Shown piece by piece: positions 19,699-29,752 of a DNA stretch of 64,000 bases. The DNA comes from Gammaproteobacteria bacterium (GTDB taxonomy: Bacteria > Pseudomonadota > Gammaproteobacteria > Pseudomonadales > Halieaceae), in contig JANSYN010000003.1 in the NCBI GenBank assembly GCA_024742415.1, positions 124,001 to 188,000 of the forward strand, given 5' to 3'. The notes under the pieces are model-generated. The model did not search any database and was not told the origin of the DNA. It saw only the letters and a program-made list of their open reading frames with translations. The position numbers and the translations under genes were made by a program. The first letter of the stretch is position 1, and each line of letters begins with the position of its first letter.

Positions 19699-20886
19699 CT
19701 AGGCGCCACAGTCTCCAATCAGTCGAACATTGATAACGCCATCGAGTGAACGCATGCGGTCAAGCACATCAGTGCCTACGGGGCCACTGACGTCGATGAG
19801 GTTATAGGCAATTTCATCACGGCTCTTGTTCAGCATATCGATCACGTTGATATTCTCATCAGCCAGTATCGCCAGCACGCTGCCCAGAATCTTGGGTACA
19901 TTTTCGTTGGTGACTGACAGCCTGCAGCCGCTCTCGCGCTCGAGCTGTAACGTAGGAAAGTTGACTGCGTTCTTAATGTTGCCGTTCTCGAGGAAGTCGC
20001 GCAGTTGTTCGGCGGCCATGATGGCGCAGTTGTCCTCGGCTTCATCAGTGCTGGCGCCAATATGCGGCATCAGAATCACATCTTTGCGGCCAATCAGGGC
20101 GTGGGTAGGAAAGTCAGCGATGTACTGGCGCAAGATACCGTCGTCAAGCGCCTGGATGAGCGACGCTTCGTCAACAATCTCCTTGCGGGCGAAATTCAGC
20201 AGGCAAGTCCCGGGCCGCACAACCTTGAGCAGCTCAGTGTTGATCAGGCCCCTGGTGGAATCCAGCACAGGCAGGTGGAGTGAGATGTAGTCACAGCGCG
20301 AGAACAGCGCGGCCAGGCTATCTGCCTTGCGTACCTGGCTGGACAATCGCCAGGCAGCCTCTACCGACAGTGCAGGGTCGTAGCCGATAACTTCCATACC
20401 CAGCGTCAGGGCCATCTCAGCCACCATCGAGCCAATCGCTCCCAGACCAACCACACCCAGTGTTTTGCCAACCAGCTCGCTGCCCTTGAAGTGTTTCTTG
20501 TTCGCTTCCAGGGTTTTATTCAACTCAGCATCGTCCTCTATTGACGCCAATGTCTGGACGTAGGATATGCCGTCAACGACACCTCTTGACCCCAGCAGGA
20601 GACCGGTAGCGACCAGTTCTTTCACCGCGTTGGCATTGGCACCGGGGGTATTGAATACGGGGATTCCGCGCGCCGTGCAGTGCTCTACAGGAATATTATT
20701 CACGCCGGCACCGGCCCGTGCTATCGCGTAAACGGACTCTGGAATCTCCTGCGTGCTGAGCTTGTGGCTGCGCAACAGTATTGCTTCAGGACTGCTGAAC
20801 TCGCTGGCAATCTCGTAACTGTCGCGGGGCAGGCGTTCGAGCCCCTTAACGGAGATTTGGTTTAACGTCAGTATTTGCCTTGTCAT
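19699..20886 (-). CDS. serA: D-3-phosphoglycerate dehydrogenase with ACT domain
   Basis: 395 residues. The NAD-binding Rossmann motif is GLGAIGSMVAEMA near 145, and the catalytic His lies in MPHIGASTDEAEDN near 275. A C-terminal ACT domain starts near NENVPKILGSVLAIL (about 325), suggesting allosteric control by serine. It oxidises 3-phosphoglycerate in the first step of serine synthesis. GAGG is 5 bases before the ATG. A pentanucleotide repeat lies immediately upstream, shared with the end of ppiD, which may co-transcribe it. Confidence 0.95.
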   Translation of the reverse strand: MTRQILTLNQISVKGLERLPRDSYEIASEFSSPEAILLRSHKLSTQEIPESVYAIARAGAGVNNIPVEHCTARGIPVFNTPGANANAVKELVATGLLLGSRGVVDGISYVQTLASIEDDAELNKTLEANKKHFKGSELVGKTLGVVGLGAIGSMVAEMALTLGMEVIGYDPALSVEAAWRLSSQVRKADSLAALFSRCDYISLHLPVLDSTRGLINTELLKVVRPGTCLLNFARKEIVDEASLIQALDDGILRQYIADFPTHALIGRKDVILMPHIGASTDEAEDNCAIMAAEQLRDFLENGNIKNAVNFPTLQLERESGCRLSVTNENVPKILGSVLAILADENINVIDMLNKSRDEIAYNLIDVSGPVGTDVLDRMRSLDGVINVRLIGDCGA

Positions 20887-20897
20887 AAAATCCTCAG

Positions 20898-20927
20898 ATC
20901 ACATCACATCACATCACATTACATTAC
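20898..20927. repeat. Pentanucleotide tandem repeat (ATCAC/ATTAC, six units)
   Basis: Four ATCAC units followed by two ATTAC units, ending 11 bases before the serA start and overlapping the stop codon and last codons of ppiD. Changes in copy number would alter the serA leader length and the final residues of PpiD. Confidence 0.9.
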
Positions 20928-22772
20928 AACAACGTCGGCCGACTGACGCAGGCCCTGTTGGTATTCATTATTAACCAGCGCTCCAGACTCCTGGGCCGTC
21001 TGGCGTTGAATCTGCTGTTGCTCCGCTACTGGCATGTCGTCGACGGAGCCCTCTTGCACCTGTATCAGCTCGATGACGATGGCATTGCCCGCTTCGTCAA
21101 CTAAAAAATCCCTTACCGGCAGACCCTCTCGGGGCAGTTCAAAGGCGCGGCGCAGCGTTGCCAACGGCGCCGAGAACGCCTGGCGACTAGCCGCAAGTTC
21201 TACCTGCCATGTATAGCCCTTCTCAGCGGCCAGTTTGTCCATGGGTGTGCCCTGGGCAAGCTGCTCAATAATGGCCTGCGCTTCGGCCGCCACGGCGGCA
21301 GTCGCCAGGCGCTCGGACACTAAGGCTTCGATCTCGTCCCGCACCTCGGCCAGTGCCCTGACCCGGGGCTCGTGGTGCTTATCCACATGCAGCACCACAA
21401 ACTGGTTGCCAGCCAGTTCCAGAACTTCACTGTTGTGTCCGGCTTTGAGCACTTCTTCAGAGAATGCTGCTGTGCGCAGTGCGGCATTGCTGAATAAACC
21501 ATCACCACTGGAACGGGTTACGCCTTCAACGCTGCGGATCTGCAGGTCAAGTTCTTTGGCCGGGCCAGACAGATCTTCCGAGTTAAACGCGATGTCTCGC
21601 AGTTCTTCGACGGTGCGCACAAGCTCTACCTGGGCCTCCTCGCGCATGATAGCTGCGCTCAACTGCGCTCGCATGTCCTCCAGCGAGGGTGGCGTCATGG
21701 CACGCCGCTCAGTGACCAGCAGCAGGTGGGTACCGGCCTCCGTTTCCACCGGGGGTGAGACCGTACCGGGCTCGAGCATCGCTATGGCGTTCTCGATTTC
21801 GGGTGGAAATGCATTCCCGTTGGAGTATCCCAGGTCGCCACCGCGCTGGGACGAACCAACATCGATTGAATACCGCGTAGCCAGTTCGGCAAAATCAACG
21901 CCAGCGGCAATCTCAGCCTGTACCGTGGCCAAAGCCTCGGCATTATCGGTATCAAGCAATATGTGCGATAGCCGATTCTCATCGCCAGCAATAAAACTCT
22001 GCACGGCGATTTCATAGGCTTCGATGACGTCAGCCTCGGCGACTGGCGTTTCAAAATCTGCTTCTGACAGCGCGATATAGCTGACGTCTACCGCTTCCTC
22101 GGTCAGGAACTGGCCCTGGTTACTGTCATAATAGGCCGTGATCTGCTCTTCACTGACGGTCTGTTCCTGGCGGAATTGCTCTCCGGGGACAGTGACATAG
22201 CGAAAGTCCCGCTGCTCTGCCAGCACTGCAGCGCTGACCATCAGTTCTGTCGGCGTTGTGAAATCACTGTCTGCCAGGCCCGCACGCAATTGGATCAGGG
22301 CCATGTCACTCCTGAGGTTTTGCTTGAAAGATGACGGTGTATAGCCATTTTCAGACAGTGCCTGCTTGTAAAGTGCAGGCTCAAAGGCACCATCGATCTG
22401 GAACTGCTCCATGCTGCCGATCAGCGCGCCGATCTCCGCTTCCGTTACCGTCAAGCCCATGTCCTGCACAGCCTGCATCAGGATCTTCCGCCCAATGAGC
22501 GAGTCCAACGCCTGCGAGCGAATGACATCCTCATCCAGGAGTTGCGGGTCATAATTCTCTCCCAGCATGGATATCAGGCGCCGGGCATGCAGGTTGGTGG
22601 CCTGATTGAGCTCCATTGCGCTGATTTCTTCGCCGTTGACCTCGGCGACGCCGGGACTGCCTCCCCCAACGAGGATCGACTGTATACCGAATCCCGCAAA
22701 AGAGATGACAATCAGGCCAATGATGACTTTGGCAGCTAACCCCTGGGTACTTTTTCGGATGTCTTGCAGCAT
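20919..22772 (-). CDS. ppiD: Periplasmic folding chaperone/peptidyl-prolyl isomerase PpiD
   Basis: 617 residues from MLQDIRKSTQGLAAK, the family-typical start; AGG lies 7 bases upstream, and an 11-codon-longer start is unlikely. A single N-terminal membrane anchor (residues about 14-38) is followed by a SurA-N-like chaperone region. A parvulin domain begins around RLSHILLDT near 250 and includes GGDLGYSNGNAFPPE and GTHLLLV. It is anchored in the inner membrane facing the periplasm and helps outer-membrane and secreted proteins emerging from SecYEG. It is downstream of hupB with a terminator between. Confidence 0.93.
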   Translation of the reverse strand: MLQDIRKSTQGLAAKVIIGLIVISFAGFGIQSILVGGGSPGVAEVNGEEISAMELNQATNLHARRLISMLGENYDPQLLDEDVIRSQALDSLIGRKILMQAVQDMGLTVTEAEIGALIGSMEQFQIDGAFEPALYKQALSENGYTPSSFKQNLRSDMALIQLRAGLADSDFTTPTELMVSAAVLAEQRDFRYVTVPGEQFRQEQTVSEEQITAYYDSNQGQFLTEEAVDVSYIALSEADFETPVAEADVIEAYEIAVQSFIAGDENRLSHILLDTDNAEALATVQAEIAAGVDFAELATRYSIDVGSSQRGGDLGYSNGNAFPPEIENAIAMLEPGTVSPPVETEAGTHLLLVTERRAMTPPSLEDMRAQLSAAIMREEAQVELVRTVEELRDIAFNSEDLSGPAKELDLQIRSVEGVTRSSGDGLFSNAALRTAAFSEEVLKAGHNSEVLELAGNQFVVLHVDKHHEPRVRALAEVRDEIEALVSERLATAAVAAEAQAIIEQLAQGTPMDKLAAEKGYTWQVELAASRQAFSAPLATLRRAFELPREGLPVRDFLVDEAGNAIVIELIQVQEGSVDDMPVAEQQQIQRQTAQESGALVNNEYQQGLRQSADVVVM

Positions 22773-22790
22773 GTCAGCACCTGTATAACT

Positions 22791-22822
22791 AAAAAAAAAG
22801 CGCACGAAGGTGTGCGCCTTTT
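22791..22822 (-). terminator. Intrinsic terminator after hupB
   Basis: On the minus strand: AAAAG, GCGCAC, 6-base loop, GTGCGC, then nine T. It ends hupB transcription just before the ppiD start; some read-through into ppiD would still be possible. Confidence 0.88.
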
Positions 22823-22906
22823 GTTGGCGGGCAGGATTTTACCTCACGGCCGCGCTGATAGCGAGAAAAGTGGCCTGAGCTGCGCCGCTTTCCAAGTACC
22901 TGCTGC

Positions 22907-23182
22907 TCAGGAGTTAACGGAGTCCTTGAGTGCCTTACCTGCCTTGAAGCTGGGCACGTTGGAGGCCTTGATCTGGATTTCTGCGCCGGTCTGTGGGTTC
23001 CTGCCGGTGCGGGCAGCCCGGTGCTTGACCGAGAATGTACCGAAGCCAACCAGTGAGACCTGGTCGCCTTTCTTCAATGCATCGGTGACGCTGTCAACAA
23101 CGGCATCCAGGGCACGCGATGCGGAGGCTTTGGGTAGATCTGCTGCAGCGGCGATGGCATCAATGAGCTCTTGTTTGTTCAC
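22907..23182 (-). CDS. hupB: DNA-binding protein HU, beta type
   Basis: 91 residues, start [20 protein letters not shown], with the DNA-wrapping arm [15 protein letters not shown] at 62-76 (the RNPxTG motif). It is a nucleoid-associated, non-sequence-specific DNA-bending dimer. Its position directly downstream of lon is the conserved gammaproteobacterial arrangement. Confidence 0.98.
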   Translation of the reverse strand: MNKQELIDAIAAAADLPKASASRALDAVVDSVTDALKKGDQVSLVGFGTFSVKHRAARTGRNPQTGAEIQIKASNVPSFKAGKALKDSVNS

Positions 23183-23374
23183 ACTTTTCCCCTTTGAATG
23201 GTTTTGGCGGAGGTTTCATTAGGCTGCGGCGGACAGACTGACTGAGCAGGCCTTCCGCAGCCGGTTATTTTGTTTTCGAATGATTTGTGCCCAAGCTGGA
23301 CGGGCTCACCGTAGCCGGCAAACGCCCTGACTTTATAACAGAGCGGGAATGCCGGTCAATGATCCAGGCCCTGC

Positions 23375-25786
23375 TCAGTGCGTATTTATGCGGCTTTCTC
23401 CGTCCTTGTTGGAGTCATCCCCTGCGGCAACACTATCTGCCAGGAATTCTTCATCGGACAAGGGCTCTGGCATGGATTCCAGGGCGATGGACAAGACTTC
23501 ATCAATCCATTTGACGGGTCGGATCTGAAGGTCCTCCTTGATGTTGTCAGGAACCTCTTTCAAGTCACGTTCATTTTCCTTGGGGATGATGACCGTCTTG
23601 ATCCCACCGCGGCGCGCTGCGAGCAGTTTTTCCTTCAGTCCACCTATAGGCAACACTTCGCCCCGCAGTGTAATCTCACCAGTCATGGCGACGTCAGCTC
23701 GCACGGGTATGCCAGTTAACACCGAAACAAAAGCGGTGCACATTGCAATTCCCGCACTGGGGCCGTCTTTGGGCGTGGCGCCCTCTGGTACATGCACGTG
23801 CACGTCACGTTTTTCATGGTAAGCCGCAGGTATGCCCAGCATTTGTGACCGACTTCTAACCACGGTAGAGGCCGCCTGAATCGACTCCTGCATGACATCC
23901 CCGAGCGAACCTGTTTTAACGTGCCGGCCCTTACCGGGAACGGCAACGGCCTCAATAGTGAGCAGCTCACCCCCAACCGATGTCCATGCCAGCCCCGTGA
24001 CCTGGCCAATCTTGTTGTCTTCCTCAGCGATACCGTAGTTGAACTTCCTGACGCCGAGCAAGTCCGGGAGCATTTCGGCAGTGACGGTTGCGCCTGCTTC
24101 TGCTTCACCGAGGGTAAACGCCTTGACCATTTTGCGACAGACCTTTGCGATCTCTCGCTCCAGTGAGCGCACACCGGCTTCACGCGTGTAGTACCGAATA
24201 ATGTCGATAATGAGCTCCCTGGCCAGAACCAGCTCATCTTTCTTGAGCCCGTTCAGACGGATCTGTTTCGGCACGAGGTAGCGTTCTGCAATGTTGAGCT
24301 TTTCGTCCTCTGTATAGCCCGGGATGCGAATAACTTCCATACGATCCAGCAGTGGCCCGGGGATATTCATGGTGTTTGAGGTGCACACAAACATGACGTC
24401 AGAGAGGTCGTAGTCAACCTCCAGGTAATGGTCGTTAAAGGCGTGGTTCTGCTCAGGGTCCAACACCTCAAGCATCGCCGAGGCCGGATCACCACGGTGA
24501 TCCATGCCCATCTTGTCGATTTCATCGAGCAGAAACAGCGGATTCTTGACACCGGCCTTGGACATTTTCTGCAACAGCTTGCCTGGCATGGAGCCAATAT
24601 AAGTGCGGCGGTGACCGCGGATTTCAGCCTCGTCACGCACGCCGCCCAGCGCCATACGGACAAACTTGCGATTGGTCGCACGGGCGATAGATTCCCCCAG
24701 CGATGTTTTGCCGACGCCCGGTGGCCCAACCAGACACAGTACCGGGCCTTTCACCTTGCGCACGCGCTTCTGCACGGCCAGGTATTCAAGGATGCGGTCC
24801 TTCACTTCCTCCAGGCCATAATGGTCTTCATCCAGAATATTACTGGCCCGCTTGAGATCATGTTTGACTTTGCTACGCTTGGACCATGGCACGCTGACCA
24901 TCCAGTCGATATAACTACGCACCACCGATGCTTCAGCTGACATCGGCGACATCATCTTCAGCTTGGACAATTCGCTCTCGGCCTTGTCCCGCGCCTCGTC
25001 CGGCATCTTTGCCTCGTTGATTCGCGACTGCAATTCGTCCAGCTCATTCGGAGCCTCGTCCATATCGCCAAGCTCTTTCTGAATGGCCTTCATCTGCTCA
25101 TTCAGGTAGTACTCGCGCTGACTCTTCTCCATCTGCTTTTTGACGCGACCGCGAATTCGCTTCTCGACCTGGAACAGATCGATCTCGGCTTCCATTAAAC
25201 CCATGAGGTGCTCAAGACGCAGCCGGATGTCTGACATTTCGAGGATGCGCTGCTTTTCATCGATATCGACGCTCATGTGAGCGGCAATCGTATCGGCCAG
25301 GCGCCCCGGTTCATCGATGCCCGTAAGCGAAGTCAGGACTTCAGTGGGGACTTTTTTGCTGAGATTGACGTATTTTTCGAACTGCGCCACGGTAGAGCGC
25401 AGCAAAGCGTCCACTTCCTGTTCGGGAATGTCTTCACTGAAGATTTCCTCGACATTGGCGGTGGTAAAGCTGCCACTGTCATCCACGTCAACCAACGACG
25501 CGCGGTAGCCGCCCTCAACCAGTACCTTGATAGTGCCATCAGGGAGCTTGAGCAGCTGCAGAATGTTGGAGACCGTACCGACTTCGTAGATGTCGTCCAC
25601 AGCAGGATTGTCGTCCGCCGCGTTGCGCTGTGCGACCAGCAACACCTGCTTGTCATTTGCCATAGCGTGTTCCAGCGCCTCGATGGACTTTTCACGACCA
25701 ACGAATAGCGGCAGGACCATGTGCGGATACACCACAACATCACGCAACGGCAGAAGTGGCAGTTCTGTTACGGAAGAAGAGCCCAT
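23375..25786 (-). CDS. lon: ATP-dependent Lon protease
   Basis: 803 residues, full length. N-terminal substrate-binding LON domain (LPLLPLRDVVVYPHM), coiled central region, AAA+ module with Walker A GPPGVGKTSLGES near 355, and a C-terminal protease domain with catalytic Ser in DGPSAGIAM and Lys in IGGLKEKLLAA. GGAG is 6 bases before the ATG. It degrades misfolded and regulatory proteins in the cytoplasm and can bind DNA. It is encoded after clpX and before hupB. Confidence 0.98.
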   Translation of the reverse strand: MGSSSVTELPLLPLRDVVVYPHMVLPLFVGREKSIEALEHAMANDKQVLLVAQRNAADDNPAVDDIYEVGTVSNILQLLKLPDGTIKVLVEGGYRASLVDVDDSGSFTTANVEEIFSEDIPEQEVDALLRSTVAQFEKYVNLSKKVPTEVLTSLTGIDEPGRLADTIAAHMSVDIDEKQRILEMSDIRLRLEHLMGLMEAEIDLFQVEKRIRGRVKKQMEKSQREYYLNEQMKAIQKELGDMDEAPNELDELQSRINEAKMPDEARDKAESELSKLKMMSPMSAEASVVRSYIDWMVSVPWSKRSKVKHDLKRASNILDEDHYGLEEVKDRILEYLAVQKRVRKVKGPVLCLVGPPGVGKTSLGESIARATNRKFVRMALGGVRDEAEIRGHRRTYIGSMPGKLLQKMSKAGVKNPLFLLDEIDKMGMDHRGDPASAMLEVLDPEQNHAFNDHYLEVDYDLSDVMFVCTSNTMNIPGPLLDRMEVIRIPGYTEDEKLNIAERYLVPKQIRLNGLKKDELVLARELIIDIIRYYTREAGVRSLEREIAKVCRKMVKAFTLGEAEAGATVTAEMLPDLLGVRKFNYGIAEEDNKIGQVTGLAWTSVGGELLTIEAVAVPGKGRHVKTGSLGDVMQESIQAASTVVRSRSQMLGIPAAYHEKRDVHVHVPEGATPKDGPSAGIAMCTAFVSVLTGIPVRADVAMTGEITLRGEVLPIGGLKEKLLAARRGGIKTVIIPKENERDLKEVPDNIKEDLQIRPVKWIDEVLSIALESMPEPLSDEEFLADSVAAGDDSNKDGESRINTH

Positions 25787-25896
25787 ATTTTTCTCCGGAT
25801 CAAGCTGGATAATCAGGGGCAGATACTGTGTTGCATCCGGCTACCTGGTGTAAACACGGTGCCCCCCGAGGTTTACGTGCCAGGCAACAACAAGGG

Positions 25897-27186
25897 CTAC
25901 TCGTCGGTGGATGCCGCCTTGGGCGCTGGCTCGCTATTCTGATAGACCAACAGGGGCTCAGAGTCTCCGCGAATGACAGATTCGTCGATGACAACTTTGC
26001 TGACGTCATCGCGAGAGGGAATGTTGTACATGGAGTCAAGTAACACGCCCTCGAGGATTGATCGCAATCCGCGAGCACCCGTCTTGCGTTCCATGCCTTT
26101 TTCGGCGATGGCGCGCAGACCGTCTTCACGGAAATCCACTTCCACACCTTCCATTTCAAAGAGCTTGCTGTATTGCTTGGTCAATGAGTTCTTCGGCTCT
26201 GTAAGAATCTGCACAAGTGCGTCGATATCCAGTTCTTCGAGCGTAGCGATCACGGGAAGCCTGCCGACGAACTCGGGGATCAACCCATACTGTACAAGAT
26301 CTTCAGGCTCAAGCTGCGACAATACTTCCCCGACGTTGCCGCTCTCGTCCTTGCTCTTGACTTCCGCCGAGAAACCGATGCCGCCTTTCTCAGAGCGGTT
26401 GCGAATGACTTTCTCCAGGCCAGCAAAGGCACCGCCGCAGATGAACAATATGTTGGAGGTATCCACTTGCAGGAATTCCTGCTGTGGGTGCTTACGACCG
26501 CCCTGCGGGGGCACCGATGCCACGGTACCCTCGATAAGCTTCAACAATGCCTGCTGCACGCCCTCTCCAGAGACATCGCGTGTGATGGAGGGGTTATCCG
26601 ACTTGCGTGAGATCTTGTCGATCTCGTCGATGTAGACGATGCCGACCTGCGCTTTTTCAACATCATAATCGCATTTCTGCAGGAGCTTCTGGATGATGTT
26701 TTCGACGTCCTCACCGACGTAGCCCGCTTCGGTCAGGGTTGTAGCATCTGCGATGGTGAAGGGAACGTCCAGTAATCTTGCGAGCGTTTCCGCCAGCAAC
26801 GTCTTGCCGCTGCCCGTAGGACCGACAAGCAGGATGTTACTTTTACCCAGTTCGACCTCATCCCGAATGTGGTCGTGACGCAGGCGCTTGTAGTGATTGT
26901 AGACGGCAACCGAGAGTACTTTTTTGGCACGCTTTTGGCCAATGACGTACTCATCGAGAATGGCGTTGATTTCCTGTGGAACAGGCAGGCGATCCTGCTG
27001 AGCGCCGTTGGTGCTTTCCTGCACCTCTTCGCGAATGATGTCATTACAAAGATCAACACATTCGTCACAGATGAACACGGAAGGACCCGCGATGAGCTTG
27101 CGCACCTCGTGTTGGCTTTTCCCACAGAAGGAGCAGTAAAGCAGCTTGCCGCCGTCGTCACCAGATTTCGTGCTTTCGTCACTCAT
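25897..27186 (-). CDS. clpX: ATP-dependent Clp protease unfoldase subunit ClpX
   Basis: 429 residues. The N-terminal zinc-binding domain has CSFCGK and [11 protein letters not shown]+ features: Walker [13 protein letters not shown] near 120, the pore loop GYVG, Walker [10 protein letters not shown] and the C-terminal sensor region. The ClpP-docking loop (IGF type) appears as IGF in the segment GGIGFSAEV. It unfolds tagged substrates and feeds them to ClpP. It is encoded directly downstream of clpP. Confidence 0.98.
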   Translation of the reverse strand: MSDESTKSGDDGGKLLYCSFCGKSQHEVRKLIAGPSVFICDECVDLCNDIIREEVQESTNGAQQDRLPVPQEINAILDEYVIGQKRAKKVLSVAVYNHYKRLRHDHIRDEVELGKSNILLVGPTGSGKTLLAETLARLLDVPFTIADATTLTEAGYVGEDVENIIQKLLQKCDYDVEKAQVGIVYIDEIDKISRKSDNPSITRDVSGEGVQQALLKLIEGTVASVPPQGGRKHPQQEFLQVDTSNILFICGGAFAGLEKVIRNRSEKGGIGFSAEVKSKDESGNVGEVLSQLEPEDLVQYGLIPEFVGRLPVIATLEELDIDALVQILTEPKNSLTKQYSKLFEMEGVEVDFREDGLRAIAEKGMERKTGARGLRSILEGVLLDSMYNIPSRDDVSKVVIDESVIRGDSEPLLVYQNSEPAPKAASTDE

Positions 27187-27299
27187 GCAACCGCCCTACG
27201 CCCCATTTTTGTGCTATTTGCCATGCCAGATGACTCTAAGATGATGTTTTTCCGTGGCATTTTCAAGCCCCAAGAGGAACTAAATCACGATATTCCGAT

Positions 27300-27941
27300 T
27301 TATTCGGCAGGCTCACTGCGGCTCTGTACAACCTCGTCAATCAGACCGTATTCCTTACTCTGCTGGGCATCCATGAACCTATCTCGTTCGGTATCGCGCT
27401 CGATGACCTCCAGGGACTGGCCGGTATGCTTGGCCATCAGTTCGTTGAGCTTCTTGCGGATGATCAGGATCTCTCTTGCCTGGATATCAATATCGGTCGC
27501 CTGGCCCTGGGCACCGCCGCTAGGCTGGTGAATCATTGTGCGGGCATTAGGCAGGCAGAAACGTTTGCCCGGCGTACCTCCGCTGAGCAGGAACGCACCC
27601 ATGGATGCCGCCTGACCGACGCACATTGTGCTGACATCGGGCTTGATGAACTGCATGGTGTCATAGATCGACAGGCCCGCAGTCACCGAACCCCCAGGGG
27701 AATTGATGTACAGGTGAATGTCCTTGTCCGGGTTCTCTGACTCCAGAAAGAGTAACTGGGCAACGATCAGGTTGGCCATCTGGTCTTCGACAGGCCCTAC
27801 CATGAACACCACCCGCTCCTTCAACAGGCGAGAAAAGATATCGTAGGAGCGCTCGCCGCGTGCGGTCTGCTCCACCACCATGGGCACCAGGCCCAGGTTG
27901 TTAATGGTGTTTCTATTTTGACCGTCATATTGATTCGACAT
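27300..27941 (-). CDS. clpP: ATP-dependent Clp protease proteolytic subunit ClpP
   Basis: 213 residues. The catalytic triad is visible: Ser in [10 protein letters not shown] near 105, His in [12 protein letters not shown] near 130 and Asp in [10 protein letters not shown] near 180. It forms the double heptameric protease chamber that works with ClpX, encoded next door. The N-terminal propeptide ahead of [21 protein letters not shown] is short. tig lies upstream on the same strand. Confidence 0.98.
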   Translation of the reverse strand: MSNQYDGQNRNTINNLGLVPMVVEQTARGERSYDIFSRLLKERVVFMVGPVEDQMANLIVAQLLFLESENPDKDIHLYINSPGGSVTAGLSIYDTMQFIKPDVSTMCVGQAASMGAFLLSGGTPGKRFCLPNARTMIHQPSGGAQGQATDIDIQAREILIIRKKLNELMAKHTGQSLEVIERDTERDRFMDAQQSKEYGLIDEVVQSRSEPAE

Positions 27942-27998
27942 TCGCCATTTCCCTGCGTTGCGTTGTGTTGAAAAACCGCGCTGAGCCGCGGTTCTGGG

Positions 27999-29324
27999 TT
28001 ATTCCTCGGCCTGCTGCTGGCTGATCGCTTCCTGGTAACTGCATGGCTTCTCATCAATCTTAGCGTTTGCCAGAAGTGTTTCCACTACCTGATCTTCCAG
28101 TACTTTGGATTCCACCGCAGCCAATTGCTCTCGATTGGAGTAGTAGTACTCGATGACCTCCTGCGGGTCCTGGTAGGTCGAGGCCATTTCCTCAATGGTG
28201 GCCCGCACTCGCTCACCATCCGCTTTCAACTCGTTTTTGGCAATAAACTCTGCCATCACGAGCCCGAGCTTCACACGCTTCTCTGCGTTTTCCTGGAACA
28301 TCTCACCGGGCAGTAAAGACTCCAAATCAAGGTTCTGCGCCCCGCCGGCCCCGCCAAACTGTTGGAACATCTGGTTGCGCAGCACTTTTATTTCCTGCTG
28401 TATCAGTGCCTTGGGCACCTCAAGCCCGGCATGCGCTGCGAGCAAGGCGTCCATGACCTGCTGCTTGACCTTGGCGTCGGTCGCGTTCTTCAGTTCACGC
28501 GCCATGTTCTGCGCCACCTCCTTGCGGAACTCTTGTTCACCGCCCTCTTCCACGCCGTACTTGGCGAACAGCTCTGCGTCGATCGCGGCAGGTACCATTT
28601 CCTGCACGCTGTTTAACGTAATCTTGAACTCAACGTTTGCGCCGGCCAGTTCCTCGCTGTGGTAATCCTCGGGGAAACTGAGTGAGAGGGTTTTTTCGTC
28701 GCCTGCGGACATACCCACGATGCCATCTTCAAACCCGGGGATCATACGGCCCGAGCCCAGCTCAAGATCACTGCCCTCTGCGCTGCCGCCGTCAAAGGCT
28801 TCACCGTCGCGTGTACCTGAGTAATCGATGTTGACCTTATCGCCTTCCTGCGCCGGACGGTCTGTGACCTCCCAGCTGCCCTGCTGCTTGCGGAACACTT
28901 CTATGATTTCGGTGACGTCATCATCAGTGACCTGCGCCACCAGCTTTTCAACCTCCAGGTCAGCAATTTCGCTAATTTCAACCTCGGGAAAGACTTCAAA
29001 CGTAGCCACGTATTCAAGGTCTTTTCCCGGGTCCATCGAGCGCGGCTCGATACTGGGCTGCCCAGCGGGCCTCAGATTCTCCTGTATGACCGCTTCCTGG
29101 AAGCTCTGGCTCAATACTTCACCGAGCACTTCCTGACGCACTCCGGGGCCAAAACGCTGGTGCATGACTTTCATGGGAACCTTGCCTGGCCGGAAACCCG
29201 GGATGCGTACGTTTCTGGCGGCTTTCTTCAGGCGGCTGTCAACTTCTACATCCACACGCTCGGCGGGAACACCCACGGTTAACCGCCGCTCGAGACCGGA
29301 GGTTGTCTCAATGGAAACTTGCAT
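27999..29324 (-). CDS. tig: Trigger factor
   Basis: 441 residues. The N-terminal ribosome-docking motif GFRPGKVPMKVMHQRFG is at about 44-60; a central FKBP-type isomerase domain follows (DYSGTRDGEAFDGG, GMIPGFE-like segment near 195); the C-terminal part is the helical chaperone body. It binds L23 at the exit tunnel and shields nascent chains. GAGG stands 7 bases before the ATG. A tRNA-Leu gene lies upstream on the same strand. Confidence 0.98.
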   Translation of the reverse strand: MQVSIETTSGLERRLTVGVPAERVDVEVDSRLKKAARNVRIPGFRPGKVPMKVMHQRFGPGVRQEVLGEVLSQSFQEAVIQENLRPAGQPSIEPRSMDPGKDLEYVATFEVFPEVEISEIADLEVEKLVAQVTDDDVTEIIEVFRKQQGSWEVTDRPAQEGDKVNIDYSGTRDGEAFDGGSAEGSDLELGSGRMIPGFEDGIVGMSAGDEKTLSLSFPEDYHSEELAGANVEFKITLNSVQEMVPAAIDAELFAKYGVEEGGEQEFRKEVAQNMARELKNATDAKVKQQVMDALLAAHAGLEVPKALIQQEIKVLRNQMFQQFGGAGGAQNLDLESLLPGEMFQENAEKRVKLGLVMAEFIAKNELKADGERVRATIEEMASTYQDPQEVIEYYYSNREQLAAVESKVLEDQVVETLLANAKIDEKPCSYQEAISQQQAEE

Positions 29325-29409
29325 CGTAAATCCTCGTATCAGGGGCTATGGCGCCCACCTGAATCAGTAAAGCGGGACCGCTCCCAGGCGATGCCACTGT
29401 TAGGTAATG

Positions 29410-29494
29410 TGGTGCGGAAGGAGAGACTCGAACTCTCACGCCTTTCGGCACTGGAACCTAAATCCAGCGCGTATACCAATTTCGCCACTTCCGC
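29410..29494 (-). tRNA. tRNA-Leu (anticodon UAG)
   Basis: 85 bases including an encoded CCA. The acceptor stem is GCGGAAG/CTTCCGC. The anticodon arm CTGGA-TTTAGGT-TCCAG gives anticodon TAG. The T arm has the GTTCGAGTC loop, and the long variable arm is typical of tRNA-Leu. It stands upstream of tig, as in pseudomonads. The 258-bp stretch between it and the GH84 gene shows no convincing gene. Confidence 0.97.
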
Positions 29495-29752
29495 GTTAGA
29501 TCACGTTGCTCCACCACGCAAATTTCTGTTGTTGCCCAAGTGCTAAGCGTTTGATTCACTTGAACTTCGTGGGGCCTGAGATCTGTTTGATGGGGCCTTG
29601 TCACAAGGCGGGGCATTCTGCCATAAAGGTAGGTAGCGTTCAACAAATGTGACGCCTGACAACGTGCCGTATCACGCTGTGCCACCCGACACGCGCGCAG
29701 CGCGGCTATGACCCTGCAAAGCTGGCCTGAGGCACACTGTAGGGAACTCCAG

